A stretch of 64,000 nucleotides of DNA from Bacillota bacterium (GCA_023388195.1 JAEWGR010000190.1:35498-99497), one strand, 5' to 3'. Counted from the stretch's first letter, positions 7,605 to 16,881 are shown. Notes: generated by a model not told the origin, from the letters alone. A program made the numbers and translations.

Positions 7605-8663
7605 ATGGAATCATTGGCAGCGCAAATAAAAAATGCAGCCCTAAACCTGGGGTATGAGAAGTGCGGTATTATTAAAATCGCAGATATGTCCGGTTATGAA
7701 GACAAGCTGAATGAGCGGATTGCCTGTTTTCCGGAAACCCAGCCTCAGCTCAAGAATTTTTATCGTTTTGCCTGTTTAGAGGAGGTCTATCCATGGGCAA
7801 AATCGATTGTTGTTTGTGTGCGATATTATGGGAAATACGCTATACCCGAACATCTGGAAGGTATGATTGCCAAATATTATTTAGTTGATAGCCGTATTGA
7901 CCGAAACGCCGATGAGCACCAGGACAGTTTGCGCTTTGAGGCGTATATGCAGGATCTTGGACTTAGAACCGAAACGGAACGTAAGTTTGGCGTTACTGCC
8001 TTACGCTGGGCGGCAGCTAAAGCCGGCCTCGGCCTAATCCGGAAAAATAATTTCTTTTATACGGAGTCAGGCTCATGGGTGCATTTAGAAGCCTGGTTGA
8101 TTGACAAAGAATTGGAAACAGTGGAAACAACAGCCGTGAAAGAGTGTGCCGCCAACTGCAATCAGTGTATTAAAGCCTGCCCGACAGCTTCTTTAGCGCA
8201 GCCATATGCTATGAATTTTTCAACCTGCGTTTCCTGTCTTACCACCTTTGCCGGCCGGGATTTGCCTAATGAAAAATTCAAGGCGGAGATGGGCAGCTGG
8301 GTGTACGGGTGTGATGTCTGTCAGGATGTTTGTCCGATGAATCGACAAAAGTGGCAGGCGGCAGCGCAATTTCCCGCACTGAATGAATTGGGCACACAGA
8401 TATCTTTGGAAAAGATCCTGACAATGGACTATGATTTTTTGGAGCAAACGATACAGGCAAAATTCTTTTATATACCCAAACAGGATGTCTGGAAATGGAA
8501 AGCCAACGCCATCAATGCTATGGTCAATGCCTATAAAGAGGAGTACCGGGAATGTATTTATGAAGCATGCCATGACCGGCACGAGAAGGTCAGGGAGATG
8601 GCACAGTGGGCCATTACTCACCTTAACCTGCAGCCCGGTGTGAACAAGCAGCTGGAAATATGA
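7605..8663 (+). CDS. QueG-like iron-sulfur protein (divergent epoxyqueuosine reductase family)
   Basis: A 352-residue protein with the QueG layout: an N-terminal cobalamin-type reductase region, two ferredoxin-like 4Fe-4S motifs (CNQCIKACP, then CVSC and CDVCQDVCP, roughly residues 185-250) and a HEAT-like helical tail. QueG reduces epoxyqueuosine to queuosine in tRNA using cobalamin. This copy departs from the family: the usual AGLGWIGKN becomes AGLGLIRKN, FLGEIL becomes VHLEAWL, and where QueG has its catalytic Asp in a VDSAPVLE-like strand this reads KFGVTALRW. It may therefore be a paralogue with another role. It is transcribed alone behind a repeated palindromic operator. Confidence 0.7.
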   Translation: MESLAAQIKNAALNLGYEKCGIIKIADMSGYEDKLNERIACFPETQPQLKNFYRFACLEEVYPWAKSIVVCVRYYGKYAIPEHLEGMIAKYYLVDSRIDRNADEHQDSLRFEAYMQDLGLRTETERKFGVTALRWAAAKAGLGLIRKNNFFYTESGSWVHLEAWLIDKELETVETTAVKECAANCNQCIKACPTASLAQPYAMNFSTCVSCLTTFAGRDLPNEKFKAEMGSWVYGCDVCQDVCPMNRQKWQAAAQFPALNELGTQISLEKILTMDYDFLEQTIQAKFFYIPKQDVWKWKANAINAMVNAYKEEYRECIYEACHDRHEKVREMAQWAITHLNLQPGVNKQLEI

Positions 8664-8707
8664 GCATCGTCAGATGCCGGTGCTAACCCCGGTTTTTGTT
8701 AATAGTA

Positions 8708-8746
8708 ACCTTCAGCAGAAGCTAATAGCTTCTGCTGAAGGTTTTT
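8708..8746 (+). terminator. Rho-independent terminator
   Basis: A perfect 16-bp stem (8708-8723 with 8727-8742) around a 3-base loop, ending in TTTTT. It follows the QueG-like gene by 45 bases. Confidence 0.9.
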
Positions 8747-8899
8747 GCTGTTGGCAGAATGCATTATCATATCCCCTGCCAGGAGGAAGGACCGCCAATA
8801 CACAAGGGCCTGGCGGCAACTGCCGGCGTTTTGGAGGAGCTGGTATAAGCCGTCTTTTTTAGCGTGATTGTCATGAAACCTGGTGGTGAACCTGATTCC

Positions 8900-8928
8900 T
8901 GGAATTATTATGAGGTGCATGCTATAAT
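8900..8928 (+). promoter_or_regulatory. Extended -10 promoter for the GNAT gene
   Basis: TGCTATAAT at 8920-8928 is a perfect extended -10 element; a poor -35 (TGGAAT, 8900-8905) lies 17 bases upstream. The rest of 8747-8899 holds no gene I can recognise. Confidence 0.6.
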
Positions 8929-8988
8929 TTCTAGTAATGGTACTGGCGGCAACAGACCTGTTTTCAGTTGGGCAGAAAGGATGATAAT

Positions 8989-9423
8989 ATGATTACACAG
9001 CCAGCGGCTAACCAGTATGAAGAACTGATCAAGGTTTGGGAGGCATCAGTACGGGCAACCCATGATTTTCTGACAGAAGCTGATATACAATATTATAAGC
9101 CGTTAATTTTGCAAGAGTATTTCCCGCAGGTGAGGTTGTTTTGTCATCTGAATAGCAACCAAAAGATAACCGGCTTTATGGGCATAGCAGAGGCTAAGCT
9201 GGAAATGTTGTTTATAGATGCCTGTGAACGGGGTACAGGCATTGGCAAAAAATTGCTTATGTATGCAATCGAACAACAGCATGTTAAACAGGTAGATGTA
9301 AATGAGCAAAATGTTCAGGCCGTTGGCTTTTATAAGCATATGGGATTTAAGGTAATCAGCCGCTCAGAGGTTGATGCCGCCGGCAAGCCTTATCCCATTT
9401 TATCCATGGTCCTGGTTGATTAG
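8989..9423 (+). CDS. GNAT-family N-acetyltransferase, YjaB-like
   Basis: A 144-residue acetyltransferase. The acetyl-CoA binding motif is visible as CERGTGIGKKLLMYAIEQ (about residues 75-92), and the late strand/helix NVQAVGFYKHMGFKVISRSE is the usual GNAT motif B. It transfers an acetyl group from acetyl-CoA to an amine, but the acceptor cannot be told. ATG 8989 is preferred because GAAAGG at 8975-8980 is correctly spaced; an in-frame TTG upstream at 8968 overlaps that site. It is followed after about 90 bases by methionine aminopeptidase in the same direction. Confidence 0.85.
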   Translation: MITQPAANQYEELIKVWEASVRATHDFLTEADIQYYKPLILQEYFPQVRLFCHLNSNQKITGFMGIAEAKLEMLFIDACERGTGIGKKLLMYAIEQQHVKQVDVNEQNVQAVGFYKHMGFKVISRSEVDAAGKPYPILSMVLVD

Positions 9424-9511
9424 GCAGCATCGGGGAGAGGAACATAGAATAAAAAAAATAGTTCTGTGAGGCTGTTTGCTCAGCTTCTGTTACACCGGAA
9501 GGAGAATAGCA

Positions 9512-10258
9512 ATGATTATATTCAAATCAGACAGAGAGATTCAGATAATGCGAGAGGCCGGCAGGATTGTGGCTCAGTGTCATGCTGAACTGGAAAAATC
9601 GATTCAACCGGGGATTACTACCAAGGAACTGGACCAGATTGCCGAAAAATTCATTCTGGCCGCCGGGGGAATACCAAGTTTCAAAGGGCATCACGGCTTT
9701 CCTGCTTGCATTTGCAGCTCGATTAATGATGTTATCTGCCATGGGATACCGGACCAGACCGCGCTGAAAGATGGCGACGTGATTACCATTGATATTGGGG
9801 TTAAGGTGCAGGGCTATCATGGCGATTCCGCTTGGTCTTATGCTGTCGGCCAGATAACGCCGGCGCTTGCGCAATTAATGCAGGTTACTAAAGAGTGCCT
9901 GGATTTAGGGATTCAACAAGCCCGGCCCGGCAAGCACATCGGCGATATTGGGGCTGCGATTCAACGGTATGCCGAACAGTTCCGCTATGGTGTTGTGCGT
10001 GAATTTTGCGGTCATGGCATCGGCCAGAGCCTGTGGGAGGAACCGCAGATTCCTCATTATGGGCAGCCAGGCCGTGGCCCGGTTATTAAACCGGGAATGG
10101 TCATCGCTATTGAACCGATGATTACCAATGGCAAATGGCAAGCCAAAATCGACAGGGACGGCTGGACGGCCCGCACTGTTGACAACTCCATCTGCATTCA
10201 GTATGAGCACACGCTGGCTGTGTTAGAGTCTGAAACGGTTATATTGACACAGTTGTAG
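9512..10258 (+). CDS. map: Methionine aminopeptidase, type I
   Basis: A 248-residue M24A peptidase that removes the initiator methionine from new proteins in the cytoplasm. All the expected residues are visible: the substrate His in CHGIPD, the metal-ligand Asp pair in TIDIGVKVQGYHGDSAW, His in FCGHGIG, Glu in AIEPMI and the final Glu in QYEHTLAVLE. ATG 9512 has AAGGAGA at the right distance; the longer in-frame extension has no such support. Many Negativicutes carry several map copies; this one is not next to ribosomal genes (infB/secY/adk region), so it may be a secondary copy. Confidence 0.93.
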   Translation: MIIFKSDREIQIMREAGRIVAQCHAELEKSIQPGITTKELDQIAEKFILAAGGIPSFKGHHGFPACICSSINDVICHGIPDQTALKDGDVITIDIGVKVQGYHGDSAWSYAVGQITPALAQLMQVTKECLDLGIQQARPGKHIGDIGAAIQRYAEQFRYGVVREFCGHGIGQSLWEEPQIPHYGQPGRGPVIKPGMVIAIEPMITNGKWQAKIDRDGWTARTVDNSICIQYEHTLAVLESETVILTQL

Positions 10259-10271
10259 ACCCGAACACAGC

Positions 10272-10308
10272 AAGAAAACCCGCGGACTTCCGCGGGTTTT
10301 CTTTTTTT
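10272..10308 (+). terminator. Rho-independent terminator after map
   Basis: AAGAAAACCCGCGG at 10272-10285 pairs with the complement at 10290-10302 around ACTT, followed by CTTTTTTTCT. Confidence 0.92.
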
Positions 10309-10492
10309 CTATCGTAACACTTAAACTGTCCTCTGCATACACACGATATTGCGTGATTTAATTTATTGTTGTAACAATAACGGCTAATTTGCAATATTTT
10401 TTACTTTAAATTTACATGCGTGAAAAATATTTTCGAATCTGATAAATATTTTTAGTAAATTCTTAATTTATTCATTATTATAAATTTTATTG

Positions 10493-10521
10493 TTGACCGG
10501 ATAATATTGCCATGTTAATAT
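10493..10521 (+). promoter_or_regulatory. Sigma-A promoter of the transporter operon
   Basis: TTGACC at 10493-10498, a 17-base spacer and TAATAT at 10516-10521, in a very AT-rich stretch (10310-10600) that otherwise contains no gene. It is 102 bases before the lipoprotein start. Confidence 0.65.
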
Positions 10522-10622
10522 TAGGTAAATATGGGTAAAAACTTGAGAAGTAGTAAGCGATTGGTAGTTAAGAGAAGGAAGCTTCTTTTACTAATATTAT
10601 AAGGAAAGTGGAGGGGGATTCG

Positions 10623-11789
10623 ATGCTAAAGAAAGGTTTCTTATTGCTGCTCACATTGATGTTGCTTGTTGTATTTACCGGGTGCGGTAGTTCAAAAACG
10701 TCTGGTGATGCAGCCAAAGCAGACGCTCCTAAAAAGGTCAAAATCGGAATAATGACCAACACTGTTGCCCAAAATGAGGAAGAATACCGGGCGGCCGAAA
10801 AAATGGTTAAAAAGTATGGTAAAGATGTCATCCTGTTTAAGACTACTCCTGATAATTTTATGAAAGAGCAGGAAACAACTATTGCCAATATGCTGGCTTT
10901 TGCAGCCGATCCTGATTGCAAAGCAATTATTATGTGCCAGGCTGTACCCGGTGCCGCTGCCGCCTTTGAAAAGGTGCGTGAAGTCAGGCCGGACATCCTG
11001 CTGATTGCCGGCGTACCTGGTGAAGACCCGGATATGGTTGCCAAAAAAGTTGATATTGTACTTAATACTGATGAACTTGCCATGGGCAGAACCATTCCGG
11101 CGCAAGCGAAAAAATTAGGGGCCACGACCTTGGTCCATTATTCTTTCCCGCGGCATATGTCCTACCCCTTGCTGGCCCAGAGACGGGACATTATGAAAGT
11201 GGAAGCCGAAAAACTTGGCTTGAAATTTGTTGATGCCACAGCGCCTGATCCGCTGGGCGATGCTGGGGTGCCGGGAGCCCAGCAGTTTATGCTGGAAGAT
11301 ATCCCGAGAAAAATTAACGAATATGGCAAAAACACCAATTTCTTCAATACTAACTGTGCTATGCAGGAGCCACTGATTAAGGCCACCCTGGATGCCGGCG
11401 GTATTGATGCCCAGCAATGCTGCCCCAGCCCGTATCATGGCTATCCCGGGGCTCTTGGCATTCAGATTCCGGCCGAAAAAGCCGGTGATGTATCCTATGT
11501 ATTGGGAGAAATCAAAACCAAGCTTGCTGAGAAAAACGGTACAGGCCGCTTCTCTACCTGGCCGGTACCTGTAACCATGTCCTTCATTGAAGCCAGTGTG
11601 GAATATTCCAAAGACTGGGCGGAAGGCAAATTTAAAGAGCGGAACAACAAAGAAGTGCTGATGCAAAAACTGTCGGCAGCAGCCGGTACCAAGATTGAGG
11701 CCCAGAACCTCAAGACTACCGACAAATCAGGCAAAGAGGTTGTTCTTGATAACTTCTATTTAATCCTTATTGATTATGTAACACTATAA
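10623..11789 (+). CDS. Periplasmic-binding lipoprotein (BMP/DUF3798-type) of an ABC importer
   Basis: A 388-residue exported lipoprotein: KKGFLLLLTLMLLVVFTGC is a lipoprotein signal with the lipobox Cys at about residue 20, followed by a Ser/Thr/Lys linker and a two-lobed periplasmic-binding fold beginning KVKIGIMTNTVAQNEEEYR. The overall pattern is that of the uncharacterised DUF3798 family, and the sugar/nucleoside-type transporter genes downstream agree with that. ATG 10623 follows GGAGGGG; the GTG at 10608 is inside that site. The ligand is not known. The neighbouring Xaa-Pro peptidase, amidohydrolase and hydroxyproline dehydratase suggest a proline- or hydroxyproline-containing peptide (inference). 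A hairpin after the gene may make it more abundant than the ATPase. Confidence 0.8.
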   Translation: MLKKGFLLLLTLMLLVVFTGCGSSKTSGDAAKADAPKKVKIGIMTNTVAQNEEEYRAAEKMVKKYGKDVILFKTTPDNFMKEQETTIANMLAFAADPDCKAIIMCQAVPGAAAAFEKVREVRPDILLIAGVPGEDPDMVAKKVDIVLNTDELAMGRTIPAQAKKLGATTLVHYSFPRHMSYPLLAQRRDIMKVEAEKLGLKFVDATAPDPLGDAGVPGAQQFMLEDIPRKINEYGKNTNFFNTNCAMQEPLIKATLDAGGIDAQQCCPSPYHGYPGALGIQIPAEKAGDVSYVLGEIKTKLAEKNGTGRFSTWPVPVTMSFIEASVEYSKDWAEGKFKERNNKEVLMQKLSAAAGTKIEAQNLKTTDKSGKEVVLDNFYLILIDYVTL

Positions 11790-11796
11790 TACTGAC

Positions 11797-11834
11797 TAAA
11801 GCCTCAGCGGCAGTACTGCCTGCTGAGGCTTAGT
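11797..11834 (+). terminator. Hairpin between binding protein and ATPase (likely attenuator)
   Basis: TAAAGCCTCAGC pairs with GCTGAGGCTTA around a 13-base middle containing GGCAG/CTGCC. There is no proper U-run right after it, so it probably stabilises the upstream message or reduces read-through rather than ending it fully. Confidence 0.5.
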
Positions 11835-11927
11835 TGAAAACGGATTTTTTTCTGTAAGACAGGCTGGCAAAATTAAGCAGCCTGCTGTAGTTCGCTGTCC
11901 GAAAATGTATCCGCAGGGGGATGACTA

Positions 11928-13529
11928 ATGGCTGCAGATTTTATACTTGAGATGAAAAATATTGTCAAAGACTATTTTGGCAACAGGGTGTTAAAAGGGG
12001 TAACGCTGCAAGTAAAAGCGGGCGAGATTCATGCCCTGGTCGGCGAGAACGGGGCTGGAAAATCGACAATGATGAATATCCTCTTTGGTATGCCTGTTAT
12101 CTATAGCACCGGCGGGATTAAAGGCGAAATTACTTTTGACGGCAAACCTGTGACCATAGAATCACCGAAAACAGCGATGGATCTGGGTATTGGCATGGTG
12201 CATCAGGAATTTATGCTGCTGCCAGGCTTTACGATTACGGAGAATATTAAGCTAAACCGGGAAACCACCAGGCATAATCTTATCAGTAAGATATCAAGCC
12301 CCAGTCTTAAATCCCTGGATGTGCCGGCCATGCGCAAAGACGCGCAAAAGGCGCTCAAAACGCTGGGGATGAGCGTGGATGACTGGCTGCCGGTCGCCGG
12401 ACTGCCGGTCGGATATATGCAGTTTGTGGAGATCGCCAGGGAGATAGATAAAGAAAATATCCGGCTGCTGGTATTTGACGAACCGACGGCAGTGCTTACG
12501 GAGAGTGAAGCCGACAAGCTGCTGGCTACCATGAAATTCCTGGCTGCCCAGGGTATCGCTATTTTATTTATTACCCATCGTTTGGATGAAGTCCTGGCGG
12601 TTGCTGACTCCATTACTGTTTTGCGGGATGGAACCAATGTCGGCTTTATGACCCAGCAGGAGGCAAACCTGGAGAAGATAGCGGAGATGATGATTGGGAA
12701 GAATGTCGAGCGGATTGTACAGACAGCCAAAACCGCACAATCACAGGAAGTCGTTCTATCAATCAGAAATATGAGTGTGACCATGCCGGGAGAAATAGTA
12801 AAGAACATTAGTCTGGATGTGAAACGGGGCGAAATTCTGGGACTGGCCGGACTGGCCGGGCAGGGGAAGATTGGAGTGGCCAACGGTGTAATGGGGCTTT
12901 ATCCTGCCACCGGCGAAGTATATAAGGAGCAAAGCCAACTGGAACTTAATAATCCTAAACAAGCCATTCAGAACAAGCTGGCTTTTGTTTCCGAAGACCG
13001 AAGAGGGGTGGGCCTGCTGCTGGACACCTCGATCGAGCTGAATATTATGATGACAAGTATGCAGATACATGGCGAATTTCTTAAGCCCTTGCTGGGGATT
13101 AAGGCCATACAGATGGCTGACTATAAAAAAATCCGGCAGCACGCGCTCCGGATGATTAAAGACCTTGATATCCGCTGTACCGGACCAACGCAAATTACCA
13201 GACGGCTCAGCGGCGGCAATCAGCAGAAAGTATGTGTGGCCAGAGCCTTGACCTTGGAACCGGATATACTATTCGTTTCCGAGCCGACGAGAGGTATTGA
13301 TATTGGTGCCAAAAAATTACTGCTGGATTTGCTTGTCAAGTTAAATCAGGAATGGGGGATGACCATTGTCGTTACCTCCAGTGAACTTAGTGAGCTAAGA
13401 TCAATTTGTGACCGGGTAGCTATTGTTTACGGTGGGACAATTGAAGCAATCCTGAGCCCAACGGCACCGGACGTTGAATTTGGCTTAGCCATGGCCGGCA
13501 AATACAGCGACCGGGAGGAGGCTGTATAA
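11928..13529 (+). CDS. RbsA/MglA-type ABC transporter ATP-binding protein (two ATPase domains)
   Basis: A 533-residue double ATPase of the CUT2-like class that powers import of sugars, nucleosides and similar ligands. Domain 1 has a complete Walker A (GENGAGKS, near residue 40) and Walker B (LLVFDEPTAVL) but a relaxed signature (PVGYMQFVEIA). Domain 2 has a degenerate Walker A (GLAGQGK) and a proper signature (LSGGNQQKVCVARAL). This asymmetry is normal in the family. Its stop overlaps the first permease start by one base, so they are translationally coupled. Ligand unknown; see the lipoprotein. Confidence 0.9.
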   Translation: MAADFILEMKNIVKDYFGNRVLKGVTLQVKAGEIHALVGENGAGKSTMMNILFGMPVIYSTGGIKGEITFDGKPVTIESPKTAMDLGIGMVHQEFMLLPGFTITENIKLNRETTRHNLISKISSPSLKSLDVPAMRKDAQKALKTLGMSVDDWLPVAGLPVGYMQFVEIAREIDKENIRLLVFDEPTAVLTESEADKLLATMKFLAAQGIAILFITHRLDEVLAVADSITVLRDGTNVGFMTQQEANLEKIAEMMIGKNVERIVQTAKTAQSQEVVLSIRNMSVTMPGEIVKNISLDVKRGEILGLAGLAGQGKIGVANGVMGLYPATGEVYKEQSQLELNNPKQAIQNKLAFVSEDRRGVGLLLDTSIELNIMMTSMQIHGEFLKPLLGIKAIQMADYKKIRQHALRMIKDLDIRCTGPTQITRRLSGGNQQKVCVARALTLEPDILFVSEPTRGIDIGAKKLLLDLLVKLNQEWGMTIVVTSSELSELRSICDRVAIVYGGTIEAILSPTAPDVEFGLAMAGKYSDREEAV

Positions 13530-14569
13530 TGGAACTGTGGCAGAAGCTGACAGATAGATACGGTTATCCCAAGGTTTTTATCACCATCTTTCTGGTATTT
13601 TTAATTGTTATGGCGGTTTTTCAAAAGCAGGATATTCCGGCAATGGCCGGCGATTCCATGGTGAGGGTAGCTATGAATGGTATCCTTGTTTTGGCCATGG
13701 TACCTAGTATTGTAGCCGGAACGGGGATAAACTTCGGTTTGTCGTTAGGCATTATTACCGGGCTGCTGGCAGGCTGCATCAGTATCGAAATGGATATGCG
13801 GGGGATGTCGGCGTTTCTGTGGGCGGTGGCCATATCAATTCCCCTGTCGGCAGCCATGGGCTATTGGTACGGCTGGATTCTCAACAAGGTGAAAGGCGAT
13901 GAGATGACCGTAGGAACCTATATGGGGTTTGCCATCGTCTCGCTGATGTCGATTGGCTGGCTGCTTATACCGTTTAAAAGCCCGGAAATGATCTGGGCGA
14001 TTGGTGGCAGCGGCCTGAGGACAACCATAGCCCTCAGCGGCAGATATGCCAAAGTATTGGATGATCTTCTGGCGATTCCGTTTTTCGGTTCGCAGATTCC
14101 AACCGGGGCCATACTGTTTGTTGCTATTTTTTGTTTACTTATGTGGTTGTTTATGAGGTCCAAAACCGGTATTGCGATGATGGCAGCAGGTGACAACCCC
14201 CAGTTTGCCGTTGCTACCGGGATTGATGTTGACAGACAGCGGATGATCGGCACCGTATTGTCAACCGTTCTGGGCGGGATTGGCATGCTGGTATATTCAC
14301 AAAGCTTTGGTTTTTTGCAGCTCTATCAGGCACCGCTCATGATGCCCTTTGCGGCGACCGCGGCAATTTTGATCGGTGGCGCAACCGCTAAAAAAGCCAC
14401 GATTGCTCATGTGGTAGCCGGTACGATCCTGTTTCAAACCTTGTTAACCATATCTTTGCCTGTTATCAATTCGGCAGTTAATGTCGGCAATTTGTCAGAG
14501 GTTATTCGTATTATTGTCAGCAATGGGGTTATCCTCTACGCTTTGACAAAAGTGGGAGGGAATCACTAG
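13529..14569 (+). CDS. ABC transporter permease (RbsC/BMP-type), subunit 1
   Basis: A 346-residue inner-membrane protein with about eight to ten hydrophobic helices. The cytoplasmic coupling segment looks like that of RbsC-type and BMP-type permeases (FMRSKTGIAMMAAGDNPQFAVATGIDVDRQRM, about residues 205-237), where ATG/AAG-rich EAA-like loops contact the ATPase. GAGGAGG lies before the start at 13529. It forms a heterodimer with the product of the next gene, which begins one base after its stop. Confidence 0.88.
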   Translation: MELWQKLTDRYGYPKVFITIFLVFLIVMAVFQKQDIPAMAGDSMVRVAMNGILVLAMVPSIVAGTGINFGLSLGIITGLLAGCISIEMDMRGMSAFLWAVAISIPLSAAMGYWYGWILNKVKGDEMTVGTYMGFAIVSLMSIGWLLIPFKSPEMIWAIGGSGLRTTIALSGRYAKVLDDLLAIPFFGSQIPTGAILFVAIFCLLMWLFMRSKTGIAMMAAGDNPQFAVATGIDVDRQRMIGTVLSTVLGGIGMLVYSQSFGFLQLYQAPLMMPFAATAAILIGGATAKKATIAHVVAGTILFQTLLTISLPVINSAVNVGNLSEVIRIIVSNGVILYALTKVGGNH

Positions 14570-14570
14570 T

Positions 14571-15686
14571 ATGAATACAGGCTTGGCAACGCAGGCGAAA
14601 CAAGTATTCTCCATTAGCTGGCTGAAAAACTTCCTCAGAGCCAATACAGTGCCACTGATTTTCCTGTTTTTGTGTATTGCGACAACCATTGCGTCCGAAT
14701 TGCCGTTAAAATTTGTTATAAATGAACTGGTGGTCCGTTTGTCCAGAAACCTGTTTCTGGTTATTGCCCTGATTATCCCGGTACTTGCCGGTATGGGGCT
14801 CAACTTTGCGCTGGTTATCGGGGCGATGGCCGGTCAAATCGGCCTGATTGCGGTCAAGATCTGGGATATTGGCGGACTGACCGGATTTGCCACGTCTATT
14901 CTGGTAGCCACGCCCTTTGCGGTGTTATTCGGGTATCTTACCGGTATTACCTTAAATAAGACCAAAGGCCGGGAAATGATTACAAGCATGATTTTGGGCT
15001 TTTTTGCCAACGGGCTTTGGCAGTTGGTATTTCTGCTGTTTATCGGTACGATTATCCCGATTTACAATCCGGAGATAGTTCTGAAAAGCGGTGTAGGTTT
15101 AAAGAATGCGATAGACCTTAAGTTTATTCAATATTCTTTGGATAAACTGCTGTATTTTAAGATAAGCGGCATCACCATTCCGGTTATGACCTTTATTACA
15201 GTCATTGCCCTGGCGTGGTTCACCCGCTTTATTGTTACCACCAAAATCGGCCAGGACTTCAGAGCCCTGGGGCAGGATCTGCATATTGCGCAGGTCGCCG
15301 GGATTCCGACCGATAAAATCCGCCTGATTGCAATCACCATATCAACCATTCTGGCTGCCTGGGGTCAGATTATATTTTTGCAGAACATCGGCACTTTGAA
15401 TACATATAACAGTCATGAACAAGTAGGGATGTTTGCGATTGCCGCCCTGCTGATCGGCGGGGCCACTGTGGCCAAGGCGACAATTACCGATGCAGTCATC
15501 GGCACTTTGCTTTTCCATACACTGTTTATTGTATCGCCACAGGCCGGTAATAATTTATTCGGGGATGCGCAGATTGGTGAGTTTTTCCGGGTATTTATCG
15601 CTTATGGCATTATCGGCGTATCCTTGCTGCTCCATGCCTGGCATAAGTATATGGAAAACAAAAGAAAAAACAGGCTGGATAGCTGA
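14571..15686 (+). CDS. ABC transporter permease (RbsC/BMP-type), subunit 2
   Basis: A 371-residue membrane protein with the same layout as its neighbour. Its coupling loop (TKIGQDFRALGQDLHIAQVAGIPTDKIRL) is near residues 222-250, and its C-terminus is very basic (KYMENKRKNRLDS). Two different permeases with one double ATPase and one lipoprotein is the arrangement of BMP-type nucleoside/purine-like importers, so the class is clear even though the ligand is not. Seventeen bases separate it from the M24 peptidase, which points to co-transcription. Confidence 0.88.
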   Translation: MNTGLATQAKQVFSISWLKNFLRANTVPLIFLFLCIATTIASELPLKFVINELVVRLSRNLFLVIALIIPVLAGMGLNFALVIGAMAGQIGLIAVKIWDIGGLTGFATSILVATPFAVLFGYLTGITLNKTKGREMITSMILGFFANGLWQLVFLLFIGTIIPIYNPEIVLKSGVGLKNAIDLKFIQYSLDKLLYFKISGITIPVMTFITVIALAWFTRFIVTTKIGQDFRALGQDLHIAQVAGIPTDKIRLIAITISTILAAWGQIIFLQNIGTLNTYNSHEQVGMFAIAALLIGGATVAKATITDAVIGTLLFHTLFIVSPQAGNNLFGDAQIGEFFRVFIAYGIIGVSLLLHAWHKYMENKRKNRLDS

Positions 15687-15703
15687 ACAGGGAGGAACAT
15701 GTA

Positions 15704-16780
15704 ATGAATCAGGAACGGGTTAATCATGTGCTGGAAAAAATGGCATCTGCCGGTATTCCTCAATTGGTGATCACTGATCCTGCCGCTGTCTTTTATCTTA
15801 CAGGGACCTGGATTCACCCGGGTGAAAGGCTGTTGGCATTATACCTTAGCTGCAAGGGGAATCACAAATTATTGATCAATGAGCTTTTTCCGGTGAAAGC
15901 GGAACTGGGTGTTGATAAGGTCTGGTTCAGTGATACGCAGGATGCAGTAGCGATACTATCCGGCTGCATCGAGGCCGGGACCCCGGTTGGCGTGGACAAA
16001 AACTGGCCGGCACATTTTTTATTGCGATTGATGGAACAAGCTGCCGGCAGCCGGTTTGTAAACGGTTCCCTTATTGTAGATCAGATCCGGATGTGCAAGG
16101 ATCAACAGGAGCAGGACCTGATGCGGCAGGCCTCGCGGCTCAATGATTTGGCGATGGAGCAGCTGCTGCAACTAATTCCCGGCGGCTACTCCGAACAAAA
16201 GCTTGCGCAGCGTCTGGTCACTATTTATGATGAACTGGGGGCCAGTGGCTGCTCGTTTGATCCGATCATTGCCTATGGCGTTAATGCGACCGATCCTCAC
16301 CATGAACCGGATGGATCCATTCTGCAGGCTGGGGAAAGTGTCATAATTGATATTGGCTGTAAAAAGAATGATTATTGCGCAGACATGACCAGAACCGTGT
16401 TTTACAAATATGTGCCTGCCGAGGCTGCCAAGATATATGAGACAGTGCTGGAAGCCAACCAACGGGCGATTGAAAAGATCAAACCCGGTGTCCGGTTCTG
16501 TGATATTGATGCTGCCGCCAGAGTCCATATCGAAGCTGCCGGGTACGGAAAATACTTTACCCACCGGACAGGGCACTCCATTGGCCTTGAGGTTCATGAA
16601 CCCGGTGACGTTTCCGCAGCCAACGCCAAGCCGGTACAACCGGGCATGACCTTCTCCATTGAACCGGGAATTTATTTGCCCGGCGGGGTCGGAGTACGGG
16701 TTGAAGATTTGGTTTTGGTAACGGAAACAGGCTGTGAAATACTAAATAAATTTGAGAAGAAGCTTACCGTTGTTGGCTAG
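15704..16780 (+). CDS. M24-family Xaa-Pro peptidase (PepP/PepQ-type)
   Basis: A 358-residue creatinase/prolidase-fold enzyme. The N-terminal third is the creatinase-like domain. The C-terminal pita-bread domain has the five metal ligands: Asp pair in IIDIGCKKNDYCADMTRT, His in HRTGHSIGLEVHEP, Glu in SIEPGIYLPGG and Glu in VRVEDLVLV. Such enzymes cut the bond before proline (aminopeptidase P) or split Xaa-Pro dipeptides (prolidase). There is no signal peptide, so it works in the cytoplasm. It is the last gene of the transporter operon, which suggests that the imported solute is a proline-type peptide. GGGAGG precedes ATG 15704. Confidence 0.88.
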   Translation: MNQERVNHVLEKMASAGIPQLVITDPAAVFYLTGTWIHPGERLLALYLSCKGNHKLLINELFPVKAELGVDKVWFSDTQDAVAILSGCIEAGTPVGVDKNWPAHFLLRLMEQAAGSRFVNGSLIVDQIRMCKDQQEQDLMRQASRLNDLAMEQLLQLIPGGYSEQKLAQRLVTIYDELGASGCSFDPIIAYGVNATDPHHEPDGSILQAGESVIIDIGCKKNDYCADMTRTVFYKYVPAEAAKIYETVLEANQRAIEKIKPGVRFCDIDAAARVHIEAAGYGKYFTHRTGHSIGLEVHEPGDVSAANAKPVQPGMTFSIEPGIYLPGGVGVRVEDLVLVTETGCEILNKFEKKLTVVG

Positions 16781-16822
16781 ACAGATACGAGTCTGCCATT
16801 TGTACTATATTAGTGTTATATT

Positions 16823-16856
16823 AGACCTATTAGCTGCTGTGCTGATAGGTCTTTTT
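16823..16856 (+). terminator. Rho-independent terminator of the transporter operon
   Basis: AGACCTATTAGC at 16823-16834 pairs with GCTGATAGGTCT at 16841-16852 with one G-T pair, followed by TTTT. Confidence 0.85.
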
Positions 16857-16881
16857 ACCACACTGCACATAATTCATAATG

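Noticed and set aside
7605..8663. True queG
   Set aside because: Catalytic and cofactor motifs differ too much from QueG to give the symbol with confidence, so only family membership is claimed.
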